The notes: generated from the letters alone by a model not told the origin. Shown: positions 8,529 to 17,055, counted from the first letter of the stretch. The stretch is 64,000 bases of DNA from SZAS-7 sp964514655 (GCA_964514655.1 CAZEQY010000001.1:1-64000); one strand, 5' to 3'. Program-made: numbers and translations.

Positions 8529-10047
8529 AGGCTGGCAACTTATTCTTCTTAATATTGCAATAGGCCTTGGCACCTTTATCCAGGTACTTGACACCTCAAT
8601 TGCAAACGTGGCCATACCCTATATCGCAGGAAATCTAAATGTAAGCGCCGATCAAGGCACATGGGTAATTACTTCTTTTGCAGCAAGTAACGCCATAGTC
8701 TTGCCACTCACAGGATGGCTGTCAGACTATTTTGGGCGAATACGACTCTTTGTCTGGTCAGTAGTTTTATTTGTGCTTACGTCATTTCTTTGCGGCCTCT
8801 CTACAAGCCTTACGATGCTCGTCATTTTTCGTACCCTACAAGGTGCTGTAGCAGGAGCTTTGATACCGCTTTCACAAAGTCTCATCCTTGCCTGTAACCC
8901 CCCTGAAAAACAGGGATCGGCACTTGGCTTTTGGGGCATGGTGGTGGTGGTTGCCCCCGTCTTGGGCCCAATTGTAGGAGGTTATCTCACTGACGTCTAC
9001 TCGTGGCCCTGGATATTCTATATTAATGTCCCTATAGGGCTATTTTCTGCTGCAGTTGTCTGGATATTTTTGAAGGACCATGAAACAGAAATAGTGCGCC
9101 ACCCTATAGACTGGGTAGGGCTATTTTTATTATCTGTAGGCGTAGGCAGCATACAGATCATGCTCGACCAAGGCAAGGACTTAGACTGGTTTGAATCTAA
9201 TGTCATTATTACCCTCACGATCATATCTTGCGCAGCAATAGTCTATTTTATCATCTGGAACCACTACCAGGAGCATCGGATTGTAGACTTTTCATTTTTC
9301 AAAAACAGAAATTTTGCCTTTGGCACTCTTGCCATCACGGTAGGATTTTTAGTCTACTTTGCAAGCACGGTGACAACGCCCCTTTGGCTGCAAACCGAAC
9401 AAAACTACACGCCCTTTTGGGCAGGAATTGCTGTTGCGCCAATTGGCATTGTCCCATTTTGCTTAGCTACTTGGATAGGCAATAATATGCAGCGCTTTGA
9501 CCTACGCCGTATGGCAGCACTTAGCTTTGTCTTCTTTGCAATAGGCTTTTTCTACCAAGCAAATTTTACGACAGATGTAACTATTGAAAAAATCATGCTC
9601 GCAAGATTCCTGCAGGGCTTTGGCTTGGTATTTTTCTTTTTACCCCTACTGCAGCTATCGCTAGGCGAAATTTCAAAAGCACGCTACGCAAGCGCTGCCG
9701 GACTATTTAATTTTATTAGAATATTAGTAGGTAGCGGTTTTGGAACATCTCTCTCCATTGTATTATGGGATAGGCGCGAGATATTTCACCATGCAAGGCT
9801 CTCAGAAGCCTCAACGAGCTTCAGACAAACTACAGCTCAGTTTTACAACCATCTTGAAAATATAAGTCCTACATTTACGCCCGATGTCAACAACGTAATC
9901 CTAGATAAAAGCATAGAGCAGCAAGCCTACATGCTTGCCACAAACGAACTCATCTGGCTTGGCGCCTGGCTCTTCATCCTGATGATCCCACTTGTCTTCC
10001 TATGCAAAACCGTAAAACCCACCGATACCCACGCCGCTGCCCACTAG
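8515..10047 (+). CDS. EmrB/QacA-type MFS drug efflux transporter (DHA2)
   Basis: Fourteen-segment major facilitator of 510 residues, the proton-driven pump partner of the preceding EmrA-like adaptor. DHA2 signatures are visible: VLDTSIANVAIPYIAG in helix 1, WLSDYFGRIR (motif A) near residues 65-75, FRTLQGAVAGALIPLSQS, and GPIVGGYLTD (motif C). Likely substrates are hydrophobic toxins or host-derived compounds, but specificity cannot be read from sequence. Its end is one base from the stop of the convergent gene 10049-10552. Confidence 0.93.
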   Translation: MTCFRGWQLILLNIAIGLGTFIQVLDTSIANVAIPYIAGNLNVSADQGTWVITSFAASNAIVLPLTGWLSDYFGRIRLFVWSVVLFVLTSFLCGLSTSLTMLVIFRTLQGAVAGALIPLSQSLILACNPPEKQGSALGFWGMVVVVAPVLGPIVGGYLTDVYSWPWIFYINVPIGLFSAAVVWIFLKDHETEIVRHPIDWVGLFLLSVGVGSIQIMLDQGKDLDWFESNVIITLTIISCAAIVYFIIWNHYQEHRIVDFSFFKNRNFAFGTLAITVGFLVYFASTVTTPLWLQTEQNYTPFWAGIAVAPIGIVPFCLATWIGNNMQRFDLRRMAALSFVFFAIGFFYQANFTTDVTIEKIMLARFLQGFGLVFFFLPLLQLSLGEISKARYASAAGLFNFIRILVGSGFGTSLSIVLWDRREIFHHARLSEASTSFRQTTAQFYNHLENISPTFTPDVNNVILDKSIEQQAYMLATNELIWLGAWLFILMIPLVFLCKTVKPTDTHAAAH

Positions 10048-10048
10048 A

Positions 10049-10552
10049 CTACTGAATGTGGAAGGAATCGAAGAAGTGGTTTCTTCTGGCTTCGTTTGTG
10101 TCGTCTGTGATAAGTTCAACAAGATGCTTTTTTGTAGAGATGCATAGGAAGTGTAGTGTTTTGCCATCTGTGTCTACTGAAAACTTAATGGCATATTTGG
10201 CTCCAATCTTCTTAGCATCGACCCAAATTAATTCTACGCCCGGATTGCCTTTTTGAAGCTCTTTTTTATACTGCTTTCCTGTCTTTGGGAACCTTTTTGG
10301 ATCAAGGCCATTGAACACATGGATCACATGGGCATACTCATTGTGCCTGCCTGCCATAAACACCTGATCATTCACAAGCTCGGTTCCTGCATAGTTGGGT
10401 AGGGCTCCTGTAAATGAAATTCCACTTACCTGGTAGTAGACATCCTTCCATTCAGCACCCTCAAAGGTATGAGGAGTACCTCTTGCTCCCCAGCCTGCAG
10501 CTTGTAGAGCAGTACACGCAAATAAAACAACTAAAACAACTATATTTCTCAT
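10049..10552 (-). CDS. Secreted protein of unknown function
   Basis: A 167-residue product beginning MRNIVVLVVLFACTALQA, a clear signal peptide with likely cleavage after QAA. The mature part is mixed alpha/beta with no motif I recognise. It contains one Cys (LHFLCIST). The chosen ATG at 10552 follows the stop of the upstream SDR gene by one base, so the pair forms an operon; a GTG four codons earlier would overlap that gene. Function unknown; export to the periplasm or beyond is inferred from the signal peptide. Confidence 0.75.
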   Translation of the reverse strand: MRNIVVLVVLFACTALQAAGWGARGTPHTFEGAEWKDVYYQVSGISFTGALPNYAGTELVNDQVFMAGRHNEYAHVIHVFNGLDPKRFPKTGKQYKKELQKGNPGVELIWVDAKKIGAKYAIKFSVDTDGKTLHFLCISTKKHLVELITDDTNEARRNHFFDSFHIQ

Positions 10553-10553
10553 A

Positions 10554-11459
10554 TTATGAACCACACCCTTTATGTGTTACCGGATATAAAATTTTGTCCC
10601 ACTCATGAACTCCTGAGAGGCCTGTTATGTCTATCATCCTATAGCCTGCCTGGCGGCGGATGGCATCTGTTGTCTGGTAGCGAAAAAGTGGGCATGACGC
10701 CTCGATAGCATCTTGTACGATGCAGGCTATTTCTTCTGGCTCTTGCGCAATCGGGCTGTTAGGGTCAAGCAAGCCCACCTTCTCAAAAATCTCTGCATAT
10801 GGGTCGTCCTCTACAGCAAGATTTGAGCCATAGGGAGCTTCAAAGTCAAGGTCTGTCTTAACAGGGCCGGGTTCGATTAGCGAGACGAGGATGTTCCAAG
10901 GCTTTAATGTTGTTGCCATGGTTTCAGAGATGCCCTCAAGTGCAAATTTTGTTGCTGAATATACCGATAATGATGGTACAGGCCGAAAGCCGCCTCTAGA
11001 CCCAATCTGAATAATTCTGCCGCCCATTTGTTTTCTCATAATGGGCAAAACTGCCTGACACATCCGTGTCGGACCAAAATAATTTACATCAAACAGCTTT
11101 TGCGCCTCTTGGATGGAGATATTCTCTATTGACCCCCAGTATTCAACGCCGGCATTATTTACAAGTACGTCGATCTTCCCTTCATTTTCCATGATCGTTT
11201 TGATCGCTACATCTATTTCATCCTGCTTTGTGACATCAATATCAAGAACATGCAAGTTATCAGGATACTCATCTTGAAGAGGCCCTAAGTTTTTCATTGT
11301 AGACGTAGAGCGCTTACCCGCATATACCATATACCCTGAAGAGGCAAGCCTTTCAGCTATTGCAAACCCAATCCCTCGCGAAGCTCCCGTAATAATAACA
11401 ACATCGCCCGCCTGAATACATCCAAAGAAAAGCACAAATAACGCAATAAAGTATCTCAT
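10554..11459 (-). CDS. Short-chain dehydrogenase/reductase with signal peptide
   Basis: Classical SDR fold (about 301 residues): the cofactor motif TGASRGIG is about 25 residues in, NNAG (LVNNAGVEYWG) follows, then catalytic Ser in IQIGSRGG and YSATK. The active site is therefore complete. The unusual part is the N terminus, MRYFIALFVLFFGCIQAG, a signal-peptide-like hydrophobic stretch directly before the first beta strand. It could target the enzyme to the periplasm or anchor it in the membrane. The ATG at 11459 is preferred over a TTG three codons earlier. It is co-transcribed with the secreted protein 10049-10552. Substrate unknown. Confidence 0.85.
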   Translation of the reverse strand: MRYFIALFVLFFGCIQAGDVVIITGASRGIGFAIAERLASSGYMVYAGKRSTSTMKNLGPLQDEYPDNLHVLDIDVTKQDEIDVAIKTIMENEGKIDVLVNNAGVEYWGSIENISIQEAQKLFDVNYFGPTRMCQAVLPIMRKQMGGRIIQIGSRGGFRPVPSLSVYSATKFALEGISETMATTLKPWNILVSLIEPGPVKTDLDFEAPYGSNLAVEDDPYAEIFEKVGLLDPNSPIAQEPEEIACIVQDAIEASCPLFRYQTTDAIRRQAGYRMIDITGLSGVHEWDKILYPVTHKGCGS

Positions 11460-11553
11460 AATTGCCAAAACAATAACGCTTTTACCCCCTACAGGTCAAC
11501 TATAAACCAGCTGCTTGCAATAAACTATAAGTGCATGCTAAAAAAGCGTTCAT

Positions 11554-12906
11554 ATGCATGAAAAATTCCTAAAAGTAGGCACGCTTACGCTGCTACAAAT
11601 TGTCATTGTTGGCAACTTGCAGATACTGCCTCCCATTGCCCTATACAATCTTTCGCTTCCTCTACTTTTTGTGCTGGCGGCCCTATGCTTTTATCTGCCG
11701 TGCGTGCTAATGGTGGCAGAGCTTGCTACCACCCATCCGCAAACGGGCGGGGCCTACATATGGTGCCAAAAAGCTTTTGGACAAAAGGCAGGCTTTTTTA
11801 CTGTAGCGCTTTTGTGGATCTCTAATGTGCTTTGGTACCCATCCATATTTTCTTTATTAGCAGCAAATCTTGCCTATATTTTTGATCCAGCTCTTGCTTC
11901 TAACAAAACATTCATCTTAAGCTTTAGCTTAGGGATATTTTGGCTTATAACGCTTCTCAACTGTTTTGGCATTCGCTTTTCAGCCAAGATAAGCACTATA
12001 TGCTGCGTAATAGGCATTATCATGCCCATGCTTTTGATTATAGCGAGTGCAGTAGTGTGGTGGCTAAAGGGAAACCCCCTTGCCCTTTCTTATGAGACGC
12101 CAGAGCCCAGCTATCTGATATCGCTAGTAGTTTCGCTCTTTGGGATAGAAATTACGGCAGTTCACGCTGGAAATGTAGTAAATCCCAAGCGAGACTATCC
12201 TAAAAGCTTACTGACCTCAAGCATTGCCATAATAACACTTTTACTGCTTGCGGCACTTTCTATAGCTGCAATAATCCCCCAAGAAAGTTTGAGCGTGATG
12301 ACAGGACTCTTAGACGCCCTTGTGCGCTTTTTTTCAGAAATGGGCCTTTCAAAGTGGTTGTTTTTTGTGCTTTTGCTTGTCTTTTTAGGTAATGTAGGCA
12401 GCCTCACCGCCTGGATGCTAGGCTCCACGCGCGGTATGTTTGTAGCGGCTCAAAATAACCACGTGGCAAGCTTTTTACAAAAAACAAACCGCAAAGAAGC
12501 CCCCGTCGGCGTGCTTATCTTTGAAGCTATCATCTTTACGCTCGCAACAAGCGTCTTTTTGCTCTTTACTGATGTCTCATCAACCTTTTGGCTACTTCTT
12601 GCTATAGCCTCACAAATCACGCTTATCTACTACATACTGCTTTTTTCTTCTGCTATACGCCTTCGCTACCTTCCACAGGAGACTCAAGGCTTTATAATTC
12701 CCGGCGGCAAAGTGGCGATATGGCTCCTCATGGGCATAGGGATATGCACATCACTTGCTGCTATATGGTCAGGTTTTTTGGCGCCGGACAATTTAAGTGA
12801 AGACGAAGTCTTCTCATTCCACATAGTAATGACAACAGGGCTTATAATTGCCCTGCTACTTCCTGCCGCATTTTTTGCATGTAGATCAAAAGGAGAAACA
12901 CAATGA
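11554..12906 (+). CDS. APC-superfamily amino acid permease/antiporter
   Basis: Twelve-segment transporter of 450 residues. The N-terminal helices carry the APC pattern with AELATTHPQTGGAYIWCQKAFG near residues 55-76, resembling the glutamate/GABA antiporter group rather than the AAT group. It probably imports or exchanges an amino acid with the host-derived compartment. A four-base overlap (ATGA) links it to the following small gene, suggesting translational coupling. The exact substrate cannot be told. Confidence 0.88.
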   Translation: MHEKFLKVGTLTLLQIVIVGNLQILPPIALYNLSLPLLFVLAALCFYLPCVLMVAELATTHPQTGGAYIWCQKAFGQKAGFFTVALLWISNVLWYPSIFSLLAANLAYIFDPALASNKTFILSFSLGIFWLITLLNCFGIRFSAKISTICCVIGIIMPMLLIIASAVVWWLKGNPLALSYETPEPSYLISLVVSLFGIEITAVHAGNVVNPKRDYPKSLLTSSIAIITLLLLAALSIAAIIPQESLSVMTGLLDALVRFFSEMGLSKWLFFVLLLVFLGNVGSLTAWMLGSTRGMFVAAQNNHVASFLQKTNRKEAPVGVLIFEAIIFTLATSVFLLFTDVSSTFWLLLAIASQITLIYYILLFSSAIRLRYLPQETQGFIIPGGKVAIWLLMGIGICTSLAAIWSGFLAPDNLSEDEVFSFHIVMTTGLIIALLLPAAFFACRSKGETQ

Positions 12907-13283
12907 TTCAAACCATCGGCGACTATTTTTATAGATACAAAAAAGCAGCTATTGGGGCTGCAAATGTTGCAAGTGCTGCATATCTCATATACACAAACCC
13001 CTCTATAACACTCCGTAGCGGCATACTGTTAAGTGCTCGAGTTCTTTCTCAGTTTGCACTGATTACAGACCACACCCTTGTTAAATGTGCAGCAAGCTTT
13101 GCAAATGCTATGAACCTCTGCAGCTTGCAGAGCACATCAAGTGCACTTTCTTTAGGAGGATACGTTACCTACAGCTCAACAGCATCTCAAAGCCAACTTG
13201 ACACCATCCTAAGTGTCTTCAACATGCTCAATTTTGGCTGGCCAAGCCGCCTTGAGCTTAGCGATGCAGCTACTCTACGCTAA
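12903..13283 (+). CDS. Small hydrophobic protein of unknown function
   Basis: A product of 126 residues with several weakly hydrophobic stretches (about 15-32, 40-55 and 100-115), rich in Ala, Ser and Leu. It has no recognised domain and could be membrane associated. Its ATG overlaps the permease stop by four bases, so it is translated from the same mRNA. Its last 14 bases overlap the 3' end of the convergent gene 13270-14646. Coding status rests on the coupled start and protein-like composition. Confidence 0.6.
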   Translation: MIQTIGDYFYRYKKAAIGAANVASAAYLIYTNPSITLRSGILLSARVLSQFALITDHTLVKCAASFANAMNLCSLQSTSSALSLGGYVTYSSTASQSQLDTILSVFNMLNFGWPSRLELSDAATLR

Positions 13284-14646
13284 AGTAGGCACTAGTCACA
13301 ACTTTTCGAGCATCGTCGATAAAAAAGCTTGCTCTATAGTTTCCTGGGGCTAGTGGGAAATTTTTTTGGCTTGTGCTGTCAAATTGGTAGGTGCCATCAA
13401 TTTCAGCCCGTAGGTAGTGGGCCATGATGGGCTCATCGACATTTGTATCTACCGAAAAAATACCAATCCAATCCCAGTTATGGCCAGGAGCATTGTGCCA
13501 AAAAACCGGTATTGGCTCATTATATACGTATGACGCTTTTGAAAGCTCTAGGATTGGAGCATCATCTTTTGCCTTTGCAACAAAGTGTGCGCTAGCAAGT
13601 ACATGACCAGATGATGAAATAAGCTTGAGCACATGACGCCCCTTATTTTGCACATCAAAGCTTGTGTAGCGAGATAAAGCCCCTACCTTTTGCATACCTA
13701 TACGCGTATCATTATGATAGAGGGCTATCTTTAGTTTATCACTATTTGGCCCTTTAAAATAGACTTTCACAGCTTCTCCGATATCTACAAGGCGCTTTTC
13801 GACAGCAATGTACATGGGTGCATTATGTGGCTGCACATGAAAGCTCGAGACAACAACTTTATGATCAGAGGGCCACGGAGAAAATTCTTTTACGCTCACA
13901 ACCTTGCTCGACACTGTCTTTGCAGGGCCGCTTACATAAATAAAGTCGATCCTGTCATGAGGGTCATCATCTTCAGGATTCCAGCCCGGAACCTTTGGCC
14001 TAGGAGCCCACCAGGTATATCCTGGGTGCTTCTTAACGCTTTTGTGAGCCTCTCGATACGAATCTCGAAAGCCCTTTTTTTGCAATGCAAGGCTTACAGG
14101 CCACCTAAAGCTTGAGTCATCAAGCATAGATGGAGTGTTAAAGTCTCCCGATAAAAATACGGGAATATGTTTTTTTACAAGTAGTGGCAGCGCTGCAAGT
14201 TGAGGCTTTAAAGCTGCAAGGCGAACATCTTTTTCCACCTGCTTTACTTCTTGTGCGGGCTCTTTCTCTTCAAGTAGGTATGGACCGTATGGATCACTTG
14301 GCAGGTGCACATTGCTTACTGCAACCACTTTTCCTGGCTCCACTTCTATAAAGGCGTAGATGCCCTTAGTATCTTCTGGATCGATAATAGGAAACTTTGA
14401 AAGCACGCGCTGGCGTATATTGTAGTAGGGCATTCCGGTAAGCGAGGCAATATAGGGAATACGCCCCTCAGACTCCTGTATGCAAACAACATCCGCATCT
14501 TCTTTCTGTATGATATTGACTACCTGAGAAAGACTTACAAGCGCCCCGCCATCTTCAATATTAAACTGCATGACGCTAAAGTCGCTAGCCGCCCAAAGCC
14601 GTGACACAACCCCAAAAACCAAAAAAATGAATGTGTATATACCCAT
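13270..14646 (-). CDS. Secreted endonuclease/exonuclease/phosphatase-family protein with C-terminal beta domains
   Basis: EEP (DNase I-like) fold at residues 20 to about 265. Motifs in order: MQFNIEDGG, CIQES (metal Glu), SGDFNTPS (catalytic Asp/Asn), RIDFIYVSG and SDHKVVVSSF (catalytic His). The N terminus MGIYTFIFLVFGVVSRLWAA is a signal peptide. After it come two beta-sandwich-like segments (about 270-360 and 365-458) ending in VVTSAYFSVE. Substrates in this family range from DNA to phosphoinositides and sphingomyelin, so a phosphodiesterase acting outside the cytoplasm is inferred. The catalytic set looks complete. Confidence 0.85.
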   Translation of the reverse strand: MGIYTFIFLVFGVVSRLWAASDFSVMQFNIEDGGALVSLSQVVNIIQKEDADVVCIQESEGRIPYIASLTGMPYYNIRQRVLSKFPIIDPEDTKGIYAFIEVEPGKVVAVSNVHLPSDPYGPYLLEEKEPAQEVKQVEKDVRLAALKPQLAALPLLVKKHIPVFLSGDFNTPSMLDDSSFRWPVSLALQKKGFRDSYREAHKSVKKHPGYTWWAPRPKVPGWNPEDDDPHDRIDFIYVSGPAKTVSSKVVSVKEFSPWPSDHKVVVSSFHVQPHNAPMYIAVEKRLVDIGEAVKVYFKGPNSDKLKIALYHNDTRIGMQKVGALSRYTSFDVQNKGRHVLKLISSSGHVLASAHFVAKAKDDAPILELSKASYVYNEPIPVFWHNAPGHNWDWIGIFSVDTNVDEPIMAHYLRAEIDGTYQFDSTSQKNFPLAPGNYRASFFIDDARKVVTSAYFSVE

Positions 14647-14702
14647 ACCCTCAGCTAACCAAACACCGAATTATTTTGCAAGCCAGCTTGTCAAACTGAC
14701 GT

Positions 14703-15128
14703 TTAAGCAAAAGCAAAATCAATCGAGAAATCTGGAAAAAGGTTCTTTATTTTTGAAATCATATCAAGTGTGGCGTTACACTTCCGTTCTAAACGCTGGT
14801 AGCTATAAAGACTCTTAAAGCCCATTTTTTTAGCTGCTTCTTTCTGGGTAAGCTTTTTCTTCACGCGATGATAGCGCACCATAAATGCAAATGCAATCTC
14901 AGGATCTACACCCACCTGCACCAAGTTGCTTTTTTTGCTTAACTTAGCGTTGGGAAGTGCGGCAAGATAATTAGATTCCGCAGGCTCTTGAAGATACATG
15001 TTCAACGCCTCTTGCATATTCTCCCACAGCTCTTCTTTGCTATCGCCTTGAGTAAGCAAGCCGTTAAGCTCCACACACTCTGCCCAAAATCCGTTAGCTT
15101 CTTTATGAATCTTAAAATGGTACTTCAT
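14703..15128 (-). CDS. hicB: HicB-type antitoxin with C-terminal HTH
   Basis: A 141-residue antitoxin. The N-terminal HicB fold (residues 1-50) reads KYHFKIHKEANGFWAECVEL, then GLLTQGDSKEELWENMQEAL. The C-terminal part (about 85-141) is a helix-turn-helix with KLTQKEAAKKMGF and LYSYQRLER. It should neutralise HicA and bind the operon promoter. It follows hicA with only two bases between stop and start, the usual toxin-first order. Confidence 0.9.
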   Translation of the reverse strand: MKYHFKIHKEANGFWAECVELNGLLTQGDSKEELWENMQEALNMYLQEPAESNYLAALPNAKLSKKSNLVQVGVDPEIAFAFMVRYHRVKKKLTQKEAAKKMGFKSLYSYQRLERKCNATLDMISKIKNLFPDFSIDFAFA

Positions 15129-15130
15129 GC

Positions 15131-15316
15131 TTATTCCGCCTCCAACTGTTTTAAAAGCGCTCTTTCAAGACCCTTTTTTAATTCCTTGTGATCGGGGATA
15201 ATAATCGTCTTATTGCCTTTTCGGAGCTTTCGGTGACTTCCCCTACCCTGGCCTTTAACGATTTCATAACCCCGCATCTCGAAGAGTTTGATCATCTCTC
15301 TACCGCTGAGGGGCAT
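15131..15316 (-). CDS. hicA: HicA mRNA interferase toxin
   Basis: A 61-residue double-stranded-RNA-binding-fold toxin that cleaves mRNA. The active-site His sits in GRGSHRKL (H28), preceded by EMIKLFEMRGYEIVKGQG and followed by the beta strand TIIIPDHKELKKGL. All core features of a working HicA are present and the frame is intact. Its ATG has AGAGGA five bases upstream, and the transcript starts from the promoter at 15343-15371. Confidence 0.92.
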   Translation of the reverse strand: MPLSGREMIKLFEMRGYEIVKGQGRGSHRKLRKGNKTIIIPDHKELKKGLERALLKQLEAE

Positions 15317-15342
15317 TTTTTCCTCTTTAGTTTATTACCTCA

Positions 15343-15371
15343 ATAATACCAAATATAATTGGTATCGTCAA
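15343..15371 (-). promoter_or_regulatory. hicAB promoter with embedded palindromic operator
   Basis: On the minus strand, -35 TTGACG (15366-15371) and -10 TATTAT (15343-15348) are spaced by 17 bases, a near-consensus promoter. Inside lies a perfect 7-bp inverted repeat, ATACCAA (15346-15352) and TTGGTAT (15359-15365), with a six-base centre. It fills the spacer and overlaps the -10 box. This is where a HicB dimer would be expected to bind and block transcription. Confidence 0.75.
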
Positions 15372-15413
15372 GACGAAAAACTACGAATTTGCAGTTTAAC
15401 GCGGTTTGACTTT

Positions 15414-15600
15414 CTAGAGTAAATAGAGCGCAAGCGTCCACATCATAAGGGCCACGAGGGTATCTATGACCTTCCAGGCGATGGGCTTTTGTAGGAGTGG
15501 GGCAAAGACGCGCGAGCCGTAGGCAAGAGTAAAGAACCAACTAAAAGAAGCTACGATAGCACCAAAAGCAAAAAAGAGCTGCAGGTGCTCTTCTTCTTGT
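15414..15600 (-). pseudogene. Relic: C-terminal end of a LysE/ArgO amino acid exporter
   Basis: Minus-strand translation ending at the TAG at 15414-15416 reads about 60 residues, including LFFAFGAIVASFSWFFTLAY, then GSRVFAPLLQKPIAWKVID and MMWTLALYLL. This is the pattern of the last two to three membrane segments of LysE/ArgO arginine/lysine exporters. Nothing of the other two-thirds of the family is present upstream, and no start codon context is seen. The match fades near 15600, where the argP-like fragment on the other strand begins. Confidence 0.7.
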
Positions 15601-15724
15601 GCAGCCCTTTCCCGATAAAACCTGGCAGATCCCCCTCTACTGGCACAACTGGTCCGTCCAGTCCCCTTTTTACCAAAAGTTCACAAAAGAAATCGTGCTA
15701 AAGATAAAACGTAAGCTCGCTTAG
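15580..15724 (+). pseudogene. Relic: C-terminal end of an ArgP/LysG-type LysR regulator
   Basis: Plus-strand translation reads LLLVQPFPDKTWQIPLYWHN, then WSVQSPFYQKFTKEIVLKIK and a TAG at 15722-15724. The 'P-LYWH-W...S' pattern is characteristic of the C terminus of ArgP/LysG regulators of lysine/arginine export. The N-terminal DNA-binding domain is missing. The fragment points away from the LysE/ArgO relic, as expected for a divergent regulator-exporter pair that lost both 5' parts in one deletion. Confidence 0.6.
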
Positions 15725-17055
15725 GGTTCGCATAAAGCGTCAAGAGCCGCCTCCTTTGACTCTTCTAAATATTCCGGTTCAAGTACTGTAGATGCAATGG
15801 TAGAAGTAAAGAGATTCACCGCATCAGTCGGCGGCATACTGTTTACCAATTGGATAAAATCTAGATACGGCACTCCAAAAATCGTCTCTTCATTTACGTC
15901 AGGAATCGAATAACGAACTCCTGGCTGCGGCGCAACTGCTATACGGAAAACTGCTTCATCTACTGTAGGAGATGCAGAGGGGGTATTTCCTGAAGTTATC
16001 AATCCCCCCCCAAGATTTTGGTCTTGTACAATTGACACCAAGGCTGACTCGACTGGCAGGCTATTTTTCTTTAGCGAAGAAGCCTTATAGAATTCATAAA
16101 GGCCAATTGAAGAAGTAATATAAACCGGTTGAACAAGTGAAAATGTTGGACCATAGGTTATAAGTCCACGCGCCTTATTGAGCATCTCGTCACTTTGCAA
16201 TGAGTCATTCCACCTCTCAAGTGCTATGTTTGCCATAGCATACACACTTCCATCACCAGGAAACGATGCATACGCCTCAGCTGAGCTAAATGAAATAACT
16301 CGGGTATCGTCTGAATGGCGCATATAAGGTAGTGCATAATGGACAACTCTTTGAAATCCTGCGACTTTTACATTATAAAGACCAAGGATATCATCTCCAG
16401 TAGCTTGCTCTAAAGGACCATTCCAGTAGATTCCCGGAAGAATCACGAGGATATCAATATGACAGACCTTTTTAACATACTTTTTTATAAACTCTTTCAC
16501 ATCTTTTTCAAAACGCACATCCAATTTTTTTAGTGGATATGGCGGCTTCTCATAGCAATCAGGGTATCGGGAAGTAGCTGTTACATGCGCACCCTCTTGA
16601 TGAAATCGATCAGCAACAGCCTTTCCAAGACCTCTTGAACCTCCTACGACAAGCACATGTTTGCCAACAACAGATCTTGCATCACTTGTGACTTCGGGGG
16701 GATAGGCAAAAGGCTGGCATGGCTCTAATGGTGGATCAAATGGAGGATCTTGTGTAATCGTAAGAGCAGCAGGATTAACAATTATTGGATACTTGTTTAA
16801 ATCAAAATTTCGAAAAGCCTTGCACATTTCCTTATGGCTTTCACAAGTAGTATTTACATTAAAAGTGACAAATCGCTCTTTTTTATTTTCTTCGCAGCAG
16901 ATGCAATTTTGCATTGAAAGATCAAGGACGCCATCTCTACTTGGCTCACGTAGTTTACTACATGTACATGAACTTGAAGCTTCTTTTGCATGTACCTGTG
17001 GAGCAAAAAAACACAATCCTAAAAGCAGGGAGCTAAACACCTTTCTTGAAAACAT
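15721..17055 (-). CDS. Secreted Cys-rich SDR-like protein lacking the catalytic Lys
   Basis: A 444-residue protein. The N terminus MFSRKVFSSLLLGLCFFAPQ is a signal peptide. A Cys-rich region follows (about residues 28-80, with CTC, CICC and two more Cys), then an SDR domain from about residue 128. The cofactor motif is GGSRGLG (138-144). The usual NNAG reads LPGIY, and the catalytic YxxxK reads YAMAN (Y272, N276), so Lys is replaced by Asn. It is probably a pseudoenzyme or a changed activity. The start at 17055 has AAGGAAGG five to six bases upstream; an extension to 17115 lacks this. Its stop overlaps the argP relic stop. Confidence 0.8.
   Translation of the reverse strand: MFSRKVFSSLLLGLCFFAPQVHAKEASSSCTCSKLREPSRDGVLDLSMQNCICCEENKKERFVTFNVNTTCESHKEMCKAFRNFDLNKYPIIVNPAALTITQDPPFDPPLEPCQPFAYPPEVTSDARSVVGKHVLVVGGSRGLGKAVADRFHQEGAHVTATSRYPDCYEKPPYPLKKLDVRFEKDVKEFIKKYVKKVCHIDILVILPGIYWNGPLEQATGDDILGLYNVKVAGFQRVVHYALPYMRHSDDTRVISFSSAEAYASFPGDGSVYAMANIALERWNDSLQSDEMLNKARGLITYGPTFSLVQPVYITSSIGLYEFYKASSLKKNSLPVESALVSIVQDQNLGGGLITSGNTPSASPTVDEAVFRIAVAPQPGVRYSIPDVNEETIFGVPYLDFIQLVNSMPPTDAVNLFTSTIASTVLEPEYLEESKEAALDALCEP

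Noticed and set aside
15340..15540. A 66-residue open frame on the minus strand
   Set aside because: It is a shifted frame across the LysE relic and the hicAB promoter; the LysE-like reading frame explains the coding signal better.
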